Position numbers and translations under genes: made by a program. Positions 17,671 to 26,214 of a DNA stretch of 64,000 nt are shown here, in pieces (positions within the stretch are counted from its first letter, which is position 1; each line of letters begins with the position of its first letter). Source of the DNA: Polaromonas sp. Lineage in GTDB: Bacteria; Pseudomonadota; Gammaproteobacteria; Burkholderiales; Burkholderiaceae_C. Under the pieces are notes generated by a model, which was not told the DNA's origin, searched no databases, and saw only the letters and a list, made by a program, of their open reading frames with translations. The stretch spans positions 18,737 through 82,736 of the forward strand of contig JAAFJR010000009.1 of the NCBI GenBank assembly GCA_013298945.1, written 5' to 3'.

Positions 17671-18921
17671 TTAGTCCCAAGAGAGCGCGCCGCCTGATTG
17701 GTATTCAATCACACGGGTTTCAAAAAAGTTACGCTCTTTCTTCAAGTCAATCATTTCGCTCATCCACGGGAACGGATTTTCTTCGTTCGGGAACAGCGTC
17801 TCCAAACCAATCTGTACCGCACGGCGGTTAGCAATGTAACGCAGATAACCTTTAAACATGGAAGCATTCATGCCTAACACGCCACGCGGCATGGTGTCTT
17901 CTGCATAGCGGTATTCCAACTCAACGGCTTTCAAAAATAGCGCTTTGATTTCAGCTCTAAACTCTGGTGTCCATAAACCTGGGTTTTCCATCTTGAGCTG
18001 ATTGATCAAATCAATACCGAAATTGCAGTGCATAGATTCATCACGCAAAATGTATTGGTACTGCTCAGCAGCACCTGTCATTTTGTTTTGACGACCCAAG
18101 GCCAAGATTTGTGTGAAGCCCACGTAAAAGAACAAACCCTCCATCAAGCAGGCAAACACAATCAACGATTTCAACAAGGTTTGATCAGCTTCGTGTGTAC
18201 CAGTTTTGAAATTAGGGTCGCTAATAGCATCGATAAAAGGAATCAGAAACTGGTCTTTGTCGCGAATTGACTGCACTTCGTTATACGCGTTGAAAATCTC
18301 AGCCTCATCCAACCCCAAAGATTCTGTGATGTATTGGTAAGCATGGGTGTGAATCGCTTCCTCGAACGCCTGGCGCAGCAAAAACTGGCGGCATTCTGGT
18401 GCTGTAATGTGGCGGTAAGTGCCCAGCACAATGTTGTTGGCAGCCAAAGAATCCGCCGTCACAAAGAAGCCCAGATTTCGTTTTACCAACCGGCGCTCGT
18501 CTTCTGTCAGCCCATTAGGACTTTTCCACAAAGCAATGTCGCGTGTCATGTTGACCTCTTGCGGCATCCAATGGTTAGCACACGTAGCTAAGTATTTCTC
18601 CCAAGCCCACTTGTATTTGAAGGGCACCAATTGGTTAACGTCCGTTTGACCATTGATGATGCGCTTGTCTGCCGCATTGATGCGTTTGTGAACAGCAGGC
18701 ACGGCAGCAGAGTCTGAAACGGAGGCGGTGCTAGGTGAACCAACTTGAGTTCCAATTTGGTTTGTCACCGGTGTTTGTGTCGGGATGGCCAATTGCGGCG
18801 TACCTGTTTGTGCAGGAATAGTGGCCGAAAAAAGAGGACGTTCATCCATGTGGTTTGTTGATAAACCACGGCTTTGTTTTGTCGGCAGTGAGGGCTTAAC
18901 TTCGTCGTCCCAGGTCAGCAT
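17671..18921 (-). CDS. nrdB: Ribonucleoside-diphosphate reductase beta subunit (class Ia)
   Basis: A 416-residue radical-generating subunit. Diiron and radical residues are recognisable: [10 protein letters not shown] contains the Glu and His ligands and the radical Tyr at the spacing of E. coli Tyr122, and later EGLFFYVGF and [10 protein letters not shown] supply Glu/His ligands. The C-terminal GGALSWD is the tail that docks to NrdA. It has a roughly 80-residue N-terminal extension of low complexity compared with E. coli NrdB. It follows nrdA after 157 bases that contain a long inverted repeat. Confidence 0.95.
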   Translation of the reverse strand: MLTWDDEVKPSLPTKQSRGLSTNHMDERPLFSATIPAQTGTPQLAIPTQTPVTNQIGTQVGSPSTASVSDSAAVPAVHKRINAADKRIINGQTDVNQLVPFKYKWAWEKYLATCANHWMPQEVNMTRDIALWKSPNGLTEDERRLVKRNLGFFVTADSLAANNIVLGTYRHITAPECRQFLLRQAFEEAIHTHAYQYITESLGLDEAEIFNAYNEVQSIRDKDQFLIPFIDAISDPNFKTGTHEADQTLLKSLIVFACLMEGLFFYVGFTQILALGRQNKMTGAAEQYQYILRDESMHCNFGIDLINQLKMENPGLWTPEFRAEIKALFLKAVELEYRYAEDTMPRGVLGMNASMFKGYLRYIANRRAVQIGLETLFPNEENPFPWMSEMIDLKKERNFFETRVIEYQSGGALSWD

Positions 18922-18948
18922 ATTTGTTCCAATGTGTGGATTATGAAA

Positions 18949-18990
18949 GCTATAGAAAAAAAATGAAAGCGTTCATTCAATTTCTATAGC
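18949..18990. repeat. 42-bp symmetric inverted repeat between nrdA and nrdB
   Basis: Arms GCTATAGAAA and TTTCTATAGC enclose a second pair, TGAA/TTCA, with 5-base internal loops and a 4-base apex (AGCG). No T-run follows directly on the minus strand, so it is a poor terminator. It could be an mRNA-processing or stability hairpin, or a regulator site upstream of nrdB. The terminal GCTAT/ATAGC pairs resemble the end hairpin of the dispersed repeat family. Confidence 0.6.
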
Positions 18991-19078
18991 AAAGTGTTGC
19001 GCTTAAACATCGTTGTTTAGTGCTGTTATTCGCATCGATATTTTCAAAATTTTGATTAGGAATTTTAAAAGTTTTTAA

Positions 19079-22045
19079 CTACTGACACGACTCGCAGGTT
19101 GGATCATCGACACCACAAAATCTAATGTCAGTTGCAGGCATGCTGCTAAGTTGCATTTGTGCGGCGGCAGCTGCGGCATCCAAAGCACTCATCGCCTTAG
19201 GAACTGCACTTTCAGCGCCTGACTGACTTGATTGACCACCTGATGAAACTGCATTCATGCGGCCATTCATCACAGTTGATTTTTCAGCGTGCGTCGCACC
19301 TACAGTGCGCAAGTAATAAGTGGTTTTCAAGCCGCGCAGCCACGCTAGTTTGTAGGTGTCATCCAACTTTTTACCAGAGACCCCCGCCATGTAAATATTT
19401 AAAGACTGTGCTTGGTCAATCCATTTTTGACGACGTGCCGCTGCTTCCACAATCCAAGTTGTTTCGACTTCAAATGCGGTGGAATACAATGCCTTGATAT
19501 CTTGTGGCACACGGTCAATCGGACGCAGAGAACCGTCATAGTGTTTCAAATCAACCACCATCACGTCGTCCCACAAGCCGAGGCGCTTGAGGTCATGCAC
19601 CAAGCGGCCGTTGATCACCGTGAATTCACCAGACAAGTTGGACTTGACCGACAAGTTGCCAAAACATGGTTCGATACATGCATCTACGCCGATGATGTTG
19701 GAGATGGTCGCGGTAGGTGCAATTGCCACGCAGTTGGAGTTGCGCATGCCGTCCTGTGCTATTTTGTTGCGCAGGGCATTCCAGTCCATCGTCGATGAAC
19801 GATCAACTTCTACATATCCACCACGCTCTTCGGCCAGCATGTCCAGTGTGTCCAACGGCAATATGCCTCGGTCCCACAACGAGCCTTTGTAGCTTGTGTA
19901 TTTGCCACGCTCTTTCGCCAAATCGCTAGAAGCCCAGTAGGCGTAGTAGCAAATGGCTTCCATCGATGTGTCGGCAAATTCAACCGCAGCTTGGCTGGCG
20001 TAAGGGATACGCAACTCGTACAAACAATCTTGGAACGCCATCAAGCCCATGCCAACAGGGCGATGCTTCATGTTTGAATCACGCGCTTTTTTCACGGCGT
20101 AATAGTTGATGTCGATCACGTTATCCAGCATGCGCATCGCTGTGGTGATGGTTTTCTTCAGTTTGGCGTGGTCTAGCTGACCATCTTTCAAATGCTGCAT
20201 CAAGTTCACAGAACCCAAATTACACACCGCTGTTTCGGTATCGCTGGTATTCAGCGTAATTTCAGTGCACAAATTACTGGAATGAACCACTCCCACATGT
20301 TGCTGAGGCGAGCGAATGTTGCAAGGATCTTTGAACGTGATCCACGGATGCCCAGTTTCAAACAACATGGTGAGCATCTTGCGCCACAAATCCGCTGCTT
20401 GCACGGTTTTGGAAGGTGCGATTTCGCCACGTGCGGCTTTGGCTTCGTAGGCCACGTAAGCTTTTTCAAACTCACGGCCAAATTTGTCGTGCAAATCTGG
20501 CACATCGTTAGGAGAGAACAGCGTCCAATTGCCTTTTTCCATCACGCGGCGCATGAACAGGTCTGGAATCCAGTTGGCGGTGTTCATGTCGTGTGTACGG
20601 CGGCGGTCATCACCTGTGTTTTTACGCAGCTCCAAGAACTCTTCCATGTCTAAATGCCATGTTTCCAAGTAAGTGCAAACTGCACCCTTGCGTTTACCGC
20701 CTTGGTTCACAGCAACTGCTGTGTCGTTCACCACCTTCAAGAAAGGCACCACACCTTGTGATTCGCCATTGGTACCTTTGATATGCGCGCCCAAAGCACG
20801 AACACGCGTCCAGTCATTGCCCAAACCACCAGCAAACTTGGACAACAATGCGTTTTCTTTGATCAACTCATAAATGCCATCCAAATCGTCAGGCACAGTA
20901 GATAAATAGCAAGAAGACAGTTGTGAACGACGCGTGCCGCTGTTAAACAGGGTTGGCGTGCTGGACATGAAGTCAAACGACGAGAGCACTTCGTAAAACT
21001 CAATCGCACGGGCTTCACGATCCGCCTCGTTCAAGGCCAAGCCCATGGCCACGCGCATGAAAAACGCTTGCGGCAACTCAATGCGGGTTTTGCGAACGTG
21101 CAAAAAGTAACGGTCATACAAGGTTTGCAGACCCAAATAATCAAACTTCAAGTCTTGTTCTGGCTTGAGCGCCGCACCCAAGCGCGCCAAGTCAAATTCC
21201 ATCATCTTTTCATCTAAGAGCTCGTTTTCTACGCCTTTTTTGATGAATTTAGGGAAATATTCTGGGTAGCGAACACCCATTTCCTCTTGCGCCACCTCAC
21301 CACCCAGCACCTCACGACGAATCGTGTGCAACAGCAAGCGTGCGGTGACATACGTGTAGTCAGGCTCACTCTCAATCAAGGTGCGAGTTGCCATGATGGA
21401 GGCTTTGTAAACCTCGTCAATCGGCACACCGTCGTACAAATTGCGCAGTGTTTCAGCCAAAATCGGCGCCATTTGCACGTCTTTACCCAAGCCAGCGCAG
21501 GCAGATTCAATCAAAGCCGTCAAACGGCGCATGTCCAAAGCCACGCGCTGACCGCCATCCATCACATGCAACACGGGCGCTGGCGGCGCTTCTTCTGCCT
21601 TAGCCTTTGCTCGCTCTTGGGTGCGCTTTTCGCGGTACAACACATAAGCACGCGCCACTTCATGATGGCCGCCTCGCATCAAACCTAGCTCAACTTGGTC
21701 TTGCACGTCCTCAATATGAAACGTGCCGCCACCTGGTCGCGATCGCATCAAAGCGCGAATAACTGCTTGCGTCAAACCATCCACTGTATCGCGCACGCTG
21801 GCTGATGCCGCACCTTGCGTGCCGTGCACAGCTAGGAAGGCTTTCATCACCGCCACTGCAATTTTGCTTGGCTCAAAAGACACAACCGCACCATTGCGAC
21901 GGATGATTTGGTAATGGTCTAAGGTTTGGTTAACGCTGTCATCCGCACGAACAGAACCCTGTAAGGGGTTGGCTTGCAAGAATGACTGTGGCATGAATGT
22001 TGGGCGAGTTGAATCGGCGGCTGGAGATACGGATGCTTGCTGCAT
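19079..22045 (-). CDS. nrdA: Ribonucleoside-diphosphate reductase alpha subunit (class Ia, two ATP-cones)
   Basis: A 988-residue catalytic subunit. An ATP-cone lies at about residues 46-145 (IIRRNGAVVSFEPSKIAVAV), and a second, more divergent cone at about 160-250, as in Pseudomonas-type NrdA. The catalytic barrel has LSSCYLS, NLCTEI (Asn/Cys/Glu of the active site) and VCNLGSVNL. The C-terminus ends CESCQ, the redox-active cysteine pair that passes electrons from thioredoxin. It is the first gene of the nrdA-nrdB unit, and two NrdR-box-like sites lie upstream. Confidence 0.96.
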   Translation of the reverse strand: MQQASVSPAADSTRPTFMPQSFLQANPLQGSVRADDSVNQTLDHYQIIRRNGAVVSFEPSKIAVAVMKAFLAVHGTQGAASASVRDTVDGLTQAVIRALMRSRPGGGTFHIEDVQDQVELGLMRGGHHEVARAYVLYREKRTQERAKAKAEEAPPAPVLHVMDGGQRVALDMRRLTALIESACAGLGKDVQMAPILAETLRNLYDGVPIDEVYKASIMATRTLIESEPDYTYVTARLLLHTIRREVLGGEVAQEEMGVRYPEYFPKFIKKGVENELLDEKMMEFDLARLGAALKPEQDLKFDYLGLQTLYDRYFLHVRKTRIELPQAFFMRVAMGLALNEADREARAIEFYEVLSSFDFMSSTPTLFNSGTRRSQLSSCYLSTVPDDLDGIYELIKENALLSKFAGGLGNDWTRVRALGAHIKGTNGESQGVVPFLKVVNDTAVAVNQGGKRKGAVCTYLETWHLDMEEFLELRKNTGDDRRRTHDMNTANWIPDLFMRRVMEKGNWTLFSPNDVPDLHDKFGREFEKAYVAYEAKAARGEIAPSKTVQAADLWRKMLTMLFETGHPWITFKDPCNIRSPQQHVGVVHSSNLCTEITLNTSDTETAVCNLGSVNLMQHLKDGQLDHAKLKKTITTAMRMLDNVIDINYYAVKKARDSNMKHRPVGMGLMAFQDCLYELRIPYASQAAVEFADTSMEAICYYAYWASSDLAKERGKYTSYKGSLWDRGILPLDTLDMLAEERGGYVEVDRSSTMDWNALRNKIAQDGMRNSNCVAIAPTATISNIIGVDACIEPCFGNLSVKSNLSGEFTVINGRLVHDLKRLGLWDDVMVVDLKHYDGSLRPIDRVPQDIKALYSTAFEVETTWIVEAAARRQKWIDQAQSLNIYMAGVSGKKLDDTYKLAWLRGLKTTYYLRTVGATHAEKSTVMNGRMNAVSSGGQSSQSGAESAVPKAMSALDAAAAAAQMQLSSMPATDIRFCGVDDPTCESCQ

Positions 22046-22159
22046 GGATGATGATCCTCTTGTCGTTGTGACTATTATTTTAGTGATGAATACGTCGTTA
22101 ATGCTGTTAAATTAACCACAAACAAGTAAGGAGTTAACAGCATTGACAAAAAATTTGAA

Positions 22160-22206
22160 ACACTATATGTGGTGGTTACTGCCACTTTACACACTACCTA
22201 TAGCGT
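22160..22206. promoter_or_regulatory. Pair of NrdR boxes upstream of nrdA
   Basis: ACACTATATGTGGTGG at 22160-22175 and ACACTACCTATAGCGT at 22191-22206 each match the NrdR consensus (acaCwAtATaTwGtgt, from memory) at about 13 of 16 positions. They start 31 bases apart, that is three helical turns, the spacing usual for NrdR box pairs. The sites lie about 115-160 bases before the nrdA start. NrdR would repress when dATP is plentiful. Confidence 0.8.
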
Positions 22207-22290
22207 AGTTTCAGGTTTTCAGTTTACATCAATTTAGACTAAAAGTGTGCAATTTTCAAAGACTTTTATTGATAGCAACGAAGCACTATT

Positions 22291-22857
22291 TCACAATGCT
22301 TTGCGTACCTGCGACCAATCAAATAGCGCACCCGGATCTGCTTTGCGGCCTGGCGCAATGTGCTCATGACCTGTCAATTGCACGATGGGGTAATTTTGCT
22401 GCAATGCAGCGCACACGCTGGTTAAGCTTTCGTACTGTGCAGTTTCAAAGGAATTGCCTTCCAAACCTTCCAGTTCGATGCCAACTGAATAATCATTGCA
22501 GTTGTCTTTACCCATATAGCTGGACTGTCCGGCGTGCCACGCGCGATCATCACAACTTACAAACTGCCACAGCTCGCCATTTCGTCGGATATAAAAGTGC
22601 GCTGACACTTTGGTATCTCGAATTTTCTCGAAGTAAGGGTGCACATCCCAATCTAAGGTGTTGGTGAACAGTTGTTGTACCTCATCACCGCCAAATTGTC
22701 CGGGTGGCAAGCTGATGGAGTGGATAACGATCAGGTTAATCTTTGTATCCGCTGGTCTAGTGCCAAAGTTAGGCGATGAAAGATGCCGCGCAAACTTGTA
22801 CCAACCTTTATCAAACAGGGCTACAGGGACATCATGAGCTTGTTCTAGGTGATGCAT
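22291..22857 (-). CDS. ampD: 1,6-anhydro-N-acetylmuramyl-L-alanine amidase
   Basis: A 188-residue cytoplasmic zinc amidase of the amidase_2 fold. Zinc ligands appear as the His of LIVIHSIS, the His of TGHEHIAPGRKADPG and the Asp in the same motif. The start through SPNFGTRPADTKINLIVIHSIS matches AmpD. It removes the stem peptide from anhydromuropeptides during murein recycling, in the same pathway as mpl at 9493. It is the last gene of the leftward ccsA-PP0621-ampD run. Confidence 0.93.
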   Translation of the reverse strand: MHHLEQAHDVPVALFDKGWYKFARHLSSPNFGTRPADTKINLIVIHSISLPPGQFGGDEVQQLFTNTLDWDVHPYFEKIRDTKVSAHFYIRRNGELWQFVSCDDRAWHAGQSSYMGKDNCNDYSVGIELEGLEGNSFETAQYESLTSVCAALQQNYPIVQLTGHEHIAPGRKADPGALFDWSQVRKAL

Positions 22858-22870
22858 CTATAACAACTAC

Positions 22871-23134
22871 TCAGCCTTGTTTAGCGCCAAATTGCCGATG
22901 CTCGGTACTGCAAAACCACAATTGCGACCGCAAATCAGCACGTGGCGCAGCCAAAGCCTCGATTTGCGGCAAATGGACGCCGCAATAGGCGCACGCCACC
23001 ATGGTTTTCTTGGCATTTTGGCGCTCAGCTTCGCGCTCAGCATTTTCTTGTTTGACTTTATTGATTGCGATGCGGTTACTGCGCCACAACCAAACGCCGA
23101 CAAAAACCACCAACAAAACGACTAAATACTTCAT
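22871..23134 (-). CDS. PP0621-family small membrane protein
   Basis: An 87-residue protein with one N-terminal membrane helix (KYLVVLLVVFVGVWLW), a charged coiled segment and a C-terminal putative metal-binding finger: ACAYCGVHLP then WFCSTEHRQF. This matches the PP0621 family, whose function is unknown. It starts 10 bases after the ccsA-like gene and is the usual companion of ampD in Burkholderiales. Confidence 0.85.
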   Translation of the reverse strand: MKYLVVLLVVFVGVWLWRSNRIAINKVKQENAEREAERQNAKKTMVACAYCGVHLPQIEALAAPRADLRSQLWFCSTEHRQFGAKQG

Positions 23135-23144
23135 TCAAACCCCT

Positions 23145-23990
23145 TCACGCCACGCGCCCTAGAACCACTTCCAAGACAAAACGTGAACCCACATAAGCGA
23201 GGAACAATAGCCCCGAGCCGATGTACAACACCCGCACAGCGGTGCGCCCGCGCCAGCCAAATTTAGCGCGCCCGACCAGCAACACAGCAAATGCAAACCA
23301 AGACAGTGTTGAAAATATGATTTTGTGGTCCCACTTAAACCCAACGCGAACACCATACAACGGCTCGCGGAACAGCCAACCCGCCAGCAGCGTTGCCGTC
23401 AGCAAGACGAATCCTGCCGTGACGAATCGAAAAGTCAATCGCTCCAGCGTCAGCAACGGCAAACCACTTGATGTTACTGACATGCTGTTTGGCGACAAGC
23501 GCATCTGCGATTCAGCCCGCATCATCAACCAAGCATGCGCCACAGCAGCAGCAAACAAACCATAAGACGCCAGCCCCAAAGCCCAATGCACAGGCAGCCA
23601 TTTTGAAGCAGTGCTGTGCAATGCTTGGCCCGGAAACAACATTGCCAACATCACCACCGCAGCACCAATCGCAGCAAACACCCAAACCGCCTTCAATTTT
23701 GGGTACATATAACTCTCAACCGCATAAACCGTCAGCCCCAACCAAGCGGTTATTGATAGCGCCGGCGCAAAGCCGAAACGCGGCACGTCGTTAGGTGACA
23801 GACCAAACAAACTCCAGAGCACCGCCAAACCATGCAAACCCCAAGCACACCAGAGCAACAGCCGAGTTGCTGCCACACTCAACCTGTCACCCATCAACGC
23901 TGGCAAAGCATAGGCCAACACCGCACCGAAGCCCAAAAACAAGCTTGTGGCCGATATCGCGTCAAAAAAAGTGCCAGCGGCTAAAATCAT
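23145..23990 (-). CDS. CcsA/YpjD-like cytochrome c assembly family membrane protein
   Basis: A 281-residue polytopic protein with about eight helices. It has the VHWALGLASYGLF segment and, near the C-terminus, GFKWDHKIIFSTLSWFAFAVLL, whose conserved His residues are the haem-handling positions of the CcsA/HemX/YpjD family. It is usually annotated as inner membrane protein YpjD. It is divergent from ffh (38 bases between starts), a common Burkholderiales arrangement. A direct role in cytochrome c maturation is uncertain. Confidence 0.85.
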   Translation of the reverse strand: MILAAGTFFDAISATSLFLGFGAVLAYALPALMGDRLSVAATRLLLWCAWGLHGLAVLWSLFGLSPNDVPRFGFAPALSITAWLGLTVYAVESYMYPKLKAVWVFAAIGAAVVMLAMLFPGQALHSTASKWLPVHWALGLASYGLFAAAVAHAWLMMRAESQMRLSPNSMSVTSSGLPLLTLERLTFRFVTAGFVLLTATLLAGWLFREPLYGVRVGFKWDHKIIFSTLSWFAFAVLLVGRAKFGWRGRTAVRVLYIGSGLLFLAYVGSRFVLEVVLGRVA

Positions 23991-24028
23991 ACCTACAGTT
24001 TATACGACCTACAGAATTTATTAAATAT

Positions 24029-25411
24029 ATGGCATCCGCACTTACCGACAAACTATCCCAGCTCGTTAAACAAATGCGCGGCCAAGCGCGCATGACCGAG
24101 TCCAACGTGCAAGACATGCTGCGCGAAGTGCGTATGGCACTCTTGGAGGCCGACGTTGCCCTGCCAGTGGTACGCGACTTCATTGCACGCGTCAAAGACA
24201 AAGCCATGGGTCAAGAGGTTGTGGGTTCACTTACCCCCGGCCAGGCATTGGTCGCCGTGGTGAACCAAGAGCTGATCGCCACCATGGCAGGTAGCGATAT
24301 TGGCAGCACGACCGTGAGCGAACTGAACCTCGCCGCCCAGCCCCCAGCTGTGATCTTGATGGCGGGTTTGCAAGGTGCAGGTAAAACCACCACCACCGCC
24401 AAGCTGGCCAAGCACCTGATAGAAAAACGCAAAAAGAAGGTGTTGACCGTTTCTGGTGACGTCTATCGTCCAGCAGCCATTGAGCAGCTCAAAACCGTGA
24501 CCGCCCAAGCCGGTGCCGAGTGGTTCCCTAGCAGCGCCGATCAAAAACCGCGCGACATTGCGTTTGCCGCACTCGATTACGCCAAAAAACACTTTTTCGA
24601 CGTGCTCTTGGTCGATACCGCAGGCCGTTTGGGTATCGACGAAGTGCTGATGAACGAGATCCGCGAACTCCACGCGGTGCTGAACCCGATTGAAACGCTG
24701 TTCGTCGTCGACGCCATGCAGGGTCAAGACGCCATCAACACCGCCAAAGCCTTCAAAGACGCGCTGCCGCTGACTGGCATTATTTTGACCAAGCTTGACG
24801 GCGACTCACGTGGCGGCGCGGCGCTGTCGGTGCGGCACATCACCGGTGCACCCATCAAGTTTGCGGGTACGTCCGAAAAGTTAGACGGTTTAGAGGTTTT
24901 CGACGCCGAGCGCCACGCCGGCCGCGTGCTGGGCATGGGCGACATTTTGGCCTTGGTCGAACAGGTCACCTCCGGCGTAGACGTGGCTGCCGCGCAAAAA
25001 CTGGCTGAAAAAGTCAAAAGCGGCAAGGGTTTTGACTTGAATGACTTTTTGAGCCAATTGCAACAGATGAAGCAAATGGGCGGCTTGGCCAGCATGATGG
25101 AGAAACTGCCCGCGCAAATGGCGGCCAAAGCCGGTCAAGTCGACATGGGCAAAGCCGAAAAAGACATGCGCCGCAAAGAAGGCATCATCCTCAGCATGAC
25201 CCCCCTAGAGCGCCGCAAACCCGACCTCATCAAAGCCACCCGCAAACGCCGCATCGCCAATGGCGCTGGCGTCCACGTTCAAGAAGTTAACCGCATGCTC
25301 AACGAATTTGAGCAAATGCAAGGCATGATGAAGAAAATGAGCGGCGGCGGGATGATGAAGATGATGAAAAAGCTGGGCGGCATGAAAGGCATGCCGAAGA
25401 TGCCATTTTAG
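24029..25411 (+). CDS. ffh: Signal recognition particle protein Ffh
   Basis: A 460-residue SRP GTPase. The helical N domain is followed by the G1 loop GLQGAGKTTT (about 113-122), DTAGRLGID, TKLDGDSRGG and the Met-rich M domain, which ends KKLGGMKGMPKMPF. I chose the ATG at 24029 because the N domain starts there; a longer in-frame extension back to 23795 only mirrors the opposite ccsA-like gene. It binds signal peptides and 4.5S RNA and delivers ribosomes to FtsY. A repeat copy starts 10 bases after the stop. Confidence 0.97.
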   Translation: MASALTDKLSQLVKQMRGQARMTESNVQDMLREVRMALLEADVALPVVRDFIARVKDKAMGQEVVGSLTPGQALVAVVNQELIATMAGSDIGSTTVSELNLAAQPPAVILMAGLQGAGKTTTTAKLAKHLIEKRKKKVLTVSGDVYRPAAIEQLKTVTAQAGAEWFPSSADQKPRDIAFAALDYAKKHFFDVLLVDTAGRLGIDEVLMNEIRELHAVLNPIETLFVVDAMQGQDAINTAKAFKDALPLTGIILTKLDGDSRGGAALSVRHITGAPIKFAGTSEKLDGLEVFDAERHAGRVLGMGDILALVEQVTSGVDVAAAQKLAEKVKSGKGFDLNDFLSQLQQMKQMGGLASMMEKLPAQMAAKAGQVDMGKAEKDMRRKEGIILSMTPLERRKPDLIKATRKRRIANGAGVHVQEVNRMLNEFEQMQGMMKKMSGGGMMKMMKKLGGMKGMPKMPF

Positions 25412-25420
25412 AGGTAAAAA

Positions 25421-25470
25421 TGGCTTTAGATGGCGTATTTATTGCCTAAACAGCTACTAAATTTATAGCA
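25421..25470 (+). repeat. Dispersed intergenic repeat, copy R2
   Basis: Contains GGCGTATTTATTGCCTAAAC followed by AGCTACTAAATTTATAGCA. Similarity to R3 extends leftwards through TTTAGAGGTAAAAATGGCT from about 25407. It lies between ffh and the toxin-antitoxin pair. Confidence 0.9.
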
Positions 25471-25497
25471 TATGACATCCAATTGCTAGCTTGTATT

Positions 25498-25525
25498 TTG
25501 CATTGCAGCGCAATTGCGTTACAAT
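25498..25525 (+). promoter_or_regulatory. Putative promoter of the antitoxin gene, probably leaderless
   Basis: TTGCAT (25498-25503), a 16-base spacer and TACAAT (25520-25525), only six bases before the ATG at 25532. No Shine-Dalgarno sequence is present. The spacer holds the palindrome CGCAATTGCG (25509-25518), a plausible autoregulatory operator. Confidence 0.5.
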
Positions 25526-25531
25526 CTCAAT

Positions 25532-25813
25532 ATGAAAACCGCCATTCTCCCCTCCGTTCGCATCGAACCCGCACTGCGCACCTCTGTCGAATCGCTTCTG
25601 CAAGCGGGGGAAACCTTATCTGGCTTCGTTGAGAACGCGGTGCGGCAGACGGTGATGCAGCGGAAAAACCAAGCTGAGTTTGTGGCGCGGGGATTGTTGT
25701 CACTGGAAAACGCCAAGCGGACGGGTGAGTACGTGGAAGCTGAGCCCGTACTGGAGAAAATGGCGCAAAAGCTGGCTGCTGCCAAGTCGAAATTGCAGGC
25801 ATCTCAACTGTGA
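25532..25813 (+). CDS. Antitoxin of a ParE/RelE-type toxin-antitoxin pair
   Basis: A 93-residue protein with a ribbon-helix-helix-like N-terminus: SVRIEPALRTSVESLLQAGETLSGFVENAVRQTV has the strand plus two helices. A helical tail (about residues 55-93) would wrap the toxin. It resembles the YlcI/YnfO-like antitoxins. The last four bases overlap the toxin start. I chose ATG 25532; an upstream in-frame TTG at 25514 lies before the putative -10 box. The antitoxin should bind both the toxin and its own promoter. Confidence 0.75.
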   Translation: MKTAILPSVRIEPALRTSVESLLQAGETLSGFVENAVRQTVMQRKNQAEFVARGLLSLENAKRTGEYVEAEPVLEKMAQKLAAAKSKLQASQL

Positions 25814-26130
25814 GTTACCGCGTTAGGTTAACGCAAGAAGCCGAAAACGACCTGATACGACTCTACGATTTCATTCTGGAAAGTGAACTTCAACGGCTGA
25901 GCACTGGTGATTTGGAAGTGGCTGAAAAAGCGCTAAAAGCCATCAAAGATGGATTTTTAAGCCTCAGCCGCTCCCCATTTACCTGCCGAAAAGCTGACCA
26001 AAGCCCGTTTTTGCGGGAATTGGTTATTCCTTTCGGGCATTCAGGTTATGTGGCCTTGTTTGAAATTGAGGACAGTCAAAACGTCGTTATCGCGGCAGTG
26101 CGTCATATGTATGAGAATGACTACCATTAA
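25810..26130 (+). CDS. RelE/ParE-superfamily toxin
   Basis: A 106-residue protein with the compact RelE/ParE fold pattern: YRVRLTQEAENDLIRLYDFI at the start, then the helical segment ALKAIKDGFLSLSRSPFTCRK, and the closing strands FGHSGYVALFEI and VVIAAVRHMYENDYH. It starts with GTG, overlapping the antitoxin stop. Members poison gyrase (ParE) or cleave translated mRNA (RelE); which applies here cannot be told. The pair is bracketed by repeat copies R2 and R3. Confidence 0.82.
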   Translation: MSYRVRLTQEAENDLIRLYDFILESELQRLSTGDLEVAEKALKAIKDGFLSLSRSPFTCRKADQSPFLRELVIPFGHSGYVALFEIEDSQNVVIAAVRHMYENDYH

Positions 26131-26150
26131 GCAGCTTTAGAGGAAAAAGT

Positions 26151-26195
26151 GGCTGCAGCCGGCGTATTTATTGCCTAAGCAGCTACATTTTTTAA
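26151..26195 (+). repeat. Dispersed intergenic repeat, copy R3
   Basis: GGCTGCAGCCGGCG, then TATTTATTGCCTAAGCAGCT. The right end is degenerate (ACATTTTTTAAAAT). It is a direct repeat of R2, and similarity includes the preceding TTTAGAGGAAAAAGTGGCT. It lies between the toxin gene and the convergent permease gene. Confidence 0.88.
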
Positions 26196-26214
26196 AATAA
26201 AATACTCTTGAGAA

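Noticed and set aside
17031..17697. Long plus-strand reading frames rich in Phe/Ala/Gly opposite the histone-like gene
   Set aside because: They are antisense shadows of the Lys/Ala-rich repeat; no start signal or homology.
23795..24028. In-frame N-terminal extension of ffh rich in Pro, Thr and His
   Set aside because: It is the mirror of the ccsA-like gene on the other strand. Ffh homology starts at ATG 24029.
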